Shown here: positions 62,484 to 64,000 of the stretch, piece after piece
Layout: the number at the start of each line of letters is the position of its first letter
Numbering within the stretch: the first letter of the stretch is position 1
DNA from: Colwellia maritima
GTDB taxonomy: Bacteria > Pseudomonadota > Gammaproteobacteria > Enterobacterales > Alteromonadaceae
Direction of reading: 5' to 3'
Assembly: GCF_022669015.1 (NCBI RefSeq)
Contig: NZ_JAKKSL010000002.1
Location: forward strand, 744,001 to 808,000
Length of the DNA: 64,000 bases
The notes under the pieces: model-generated
Database searches by the model: none
What the model was told of the DNA's origin: nothing
What the model saw: the letters and a program-made list of their open reading frames with translations, nothing else
Made by a program: the position numbers and the translations under genes

Positions 62484-62534
62484 TTAAAATTCCATAATAT
62501 ACGGGGATTAGTGATAGACAGATAAAATAACAAA

Positions 62535-63017
62535 TTATCGCTTGATTGGTAACACATTACTGGATTTTATTTCATCCATAACCACATAGGTTCTACTTTC
62601 ACTCACCGAAGGTAACCTTAATAATATGTCACCGAGTAGTTGTCGATAGGCAAGCATATCTTTCACCCGCGTTTTCAGTAAAAAGTCAAAATTGCCTGAG
62701 ACTAAGTGACATTCTTGTATTACATCTAAATCATGAACTGCAGCGGCAAAATCATCAAAAACATCGGGACTTGTTTTAGTCAGTGTAATCTCTACGAATA
62801 CCAACAAAGAGAGCCTTAATTTTGTTGGGTTCAAATTAGCTTGATAACCTATGATATATTTTTCTTTTTCTAAACGTTTTACCCGTTCTAAACACGGTGT
62901 GGGACTTAATCCAACACGCTTTGATAATTCAACGTTTGATAAACGCCCATTTTTCTGTAACTCAATTAGAATGTTTTTATCAATTCGGTCTAATTTCTTG
63001 GCTTGTAGTAAATTCAT
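62535..63017 (-). CDS. lrp: Leucine-responsive regulator Lrp
   Basis: 160 residues. N-terminal HTH (LDRIDKNILIELQKNGRLSNVELSKRVGLSPTPCLERVKRLEKEK) and a RAM effector domain (VFVEITLTK, VIQECHLVSGNFDFLLKTRVKDM). Regulates amino-acid metabolism, most likely including the divergent ald gene. Uninterrupted. Confidence 0.93.
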   Translation of the reverse strand: MNLLQAKKLDRIDKNILIELQKNGRLSNVELSKRVGLSPTPCLERVKRLEKEKYIIGYQANLNPTKLRLSLLVFVEITLTKTSPDVFDDFAAAVHDLDVIQECHLVSGNFDFLLKTRVKDMLAYRQLLGDILLRLPSVSESRTYVVMDEIKSSNVLPIKR

Positions 63018-63190
63018 GCTTTATATATCACTATAATTTAATCCGATACTAGTATTATATATCGCTTTATTTATTATTTCGACAGGTTATTCCAATAAAA
63101 CACAATTATACTAGCGTTATCTAAAACAACACGACACTTCAGTTGAAAATCATCGTGTGACACTACAACAAGTATAAAAGAGAAATTATT
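63018..63190. promoter_or_regulatory. Divergent lrp/ald regulatory region
   Basis: 173 AT-rich bases. ATACTAGTAT (63046-63055) is a 10-bp palindrome 29 bases upstream of lrp. Lrp sites are loose, so I do not assign boxes. AAAGAGAAATT precedes the ald start. Confidence 0.4.
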
Positions 63191-64000
63191 ATGATTATTG
63201 GCGTACCTAAAGAAATTAAAAACCATGAGTATCGTATTGGCTTAACACCCGCAGGTGTTAAAGAATTATCTGTAAATGGTCATGAAGTGATTGTTGAAAA
63301 TAACGGCGGTGCTGCTATTGGTTTTGATAATGAGCAATACATTGAAGGCGGCGCTAAAATAATTAACGATGCGGCAGAAATATTTGCGACTGCAGAGATG
63401 ATTATTAAAGTAAAAGAGCCGCAACCTATAGAATGCAAAATGCTTCGTCCGGGTCAAATTTTGTTTACTTATTTACATTTAGCGCCTGATCCACAACAAA
63501 CAGAATTATTAGTTGCCTCTGGCGCAACGTGTATTGCCTATGAAACAGTAACCTCACCTACAGGCGGCTTACCTTTATTAGCGCCAATGTCTGAAGTAGT
63601 CGGCCGCATGTCAATTCAAGCCGGTGCTCATGCACTAGAAAAAGCTCAAGGTGGTTTAGGTGCTTTACTCGGTGGTGTTCCAGGTGTTGCCCGGAAAAGT
63701 ACTCATTGTTGGCGGTGGCGTTGTAGGAACTCAAGCGGCAAGAATGGCTGTTGGTATGGGGGCGGATGTTACTATATTAGATCGCTCTTTAACGCGTTTA
63801 CGCCAATTAGATACAGAATTTGATGGTCGTTTAAAAACGGTATATTCGACAGCTGATGCAATGGACCAATTAATAGTTGAAGCTGATTTAGTCATTGGTG
63901 CAGTACTTATTCCGGGTGCAGCAGCACCTAAATTAGTAACCAAAAAACACATTACAATGATGAAGAAAGGTGCTGTAGTTGTTGATGTTGCTATTGATCA
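63191..64000 (+). CDS. ald: Alanine dehydrogenase (partial, one frameshift)
   Basis: MIIGVPKEIKNHEYRIGLTPAGVKEL, VKVKEPQP (IKVKEPQP), LFTYLHLAPDPQQTELL, then after repair IVGGGVVGTQAARMAVGMGADVTILDRS (NAD-binding) and VIGAVLIPGAAAPKLVT. Oxidatively deaminates alanine to pyruvate. The frame breaks at GCCCGGAAAA near 63692 (CCGG). The gene runs off the right edge. Confidence 0.93.

Overview
The window looks like a chromosome segment of a cold-water marine gammaproteobacterium of the Colwellia/Thalassotalea type (Alteromonadales). Three things point there: AT-rich sequence, the gene order lrp-ftsK-lolA-rarA-crcB-serS with a divergent alanine dehydrogenase, and a bioA/bioBFCD cluster, with proteins that read like that family. 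This is recognition by eye, not a database result. Left part (1-7.4 kb): a partial methyltransferase, a decayed REC-CheB-CheR gene fused to an EAL remnant, small membrane or secreted proteins (DUF3592, DUF2785), a TauE/SafE permease, a recombinase remnant and a PEP-CTERM protein.

Accessory core (about 7.4-16.9 kb): a chromosomal integron. An integron integrase gene (15936-16907, +) has a promoter overlapped by an excellent LexA box. An attI-like region lies beside it, and a cassette array runs leftward with mostly minus-strand ORFs: a DUF6151/GFA-like protein, four small membrane, lipoprotein or secreted proteins, a Phd/RelE-type toxin-antitoxin (TA) pair, a PAS-GGDEF diguanylate cyclase and an inverted yefM-yoeB pair. 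Several attC sites can be read. The array carries two kinds of attC-targeting parasite: an IS1111-type IS110 element (13004-14605), and group IIC intron sequence (one internally deleted copy, two 3' remnants). Both sit at the same CTTG^TTA point of the attC. A second attI copy, about 95% identical over 146 bp, lies 4.56 kb from the first, and the identity ends exactly at the recombination core.

Central part (17-35.9 kb): an operon of glutaryl-CoA dehydrogenase, a fused 2-oxoacid dehydrogenase E1 and an acyltransferase-fold protein with a divergent LysR regulator; a carboxylesterase; a large NIT-PAS-GGDEF-EAL sensor; an AraC regulator next to an alkyl-DHAP-synthase-like oxidase, glpD and glpK; an orphan FtsZ paralogue; and a HicB-like gene preceded by four 16-bp repeats spaced exactly 33 bp.

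Right part (35.9-64 kb): the biotin genes, asnS, a nitroreductase, an EamA transporter, sppA-ansA, a DUF349 protein, YeaC, a zinc-ribbon protein, a sodium:alanine symporter, an M14 carboxypeptidase, a thioredoxin-like protein, then serS-crcB-rarA-lolA-ftsK-lrp and the start of ald.

Quality warning: about 34 frameshifts or internal stops interrupt otherwise normal genes, including ftsK, rarA, sppA, glpD, glpK, bioA and ald. Most lie in homopolymers or at CCGG or CTTGG motifs. I treat most as sequence errors, give whole-gene coordinates and name the break in each entry.
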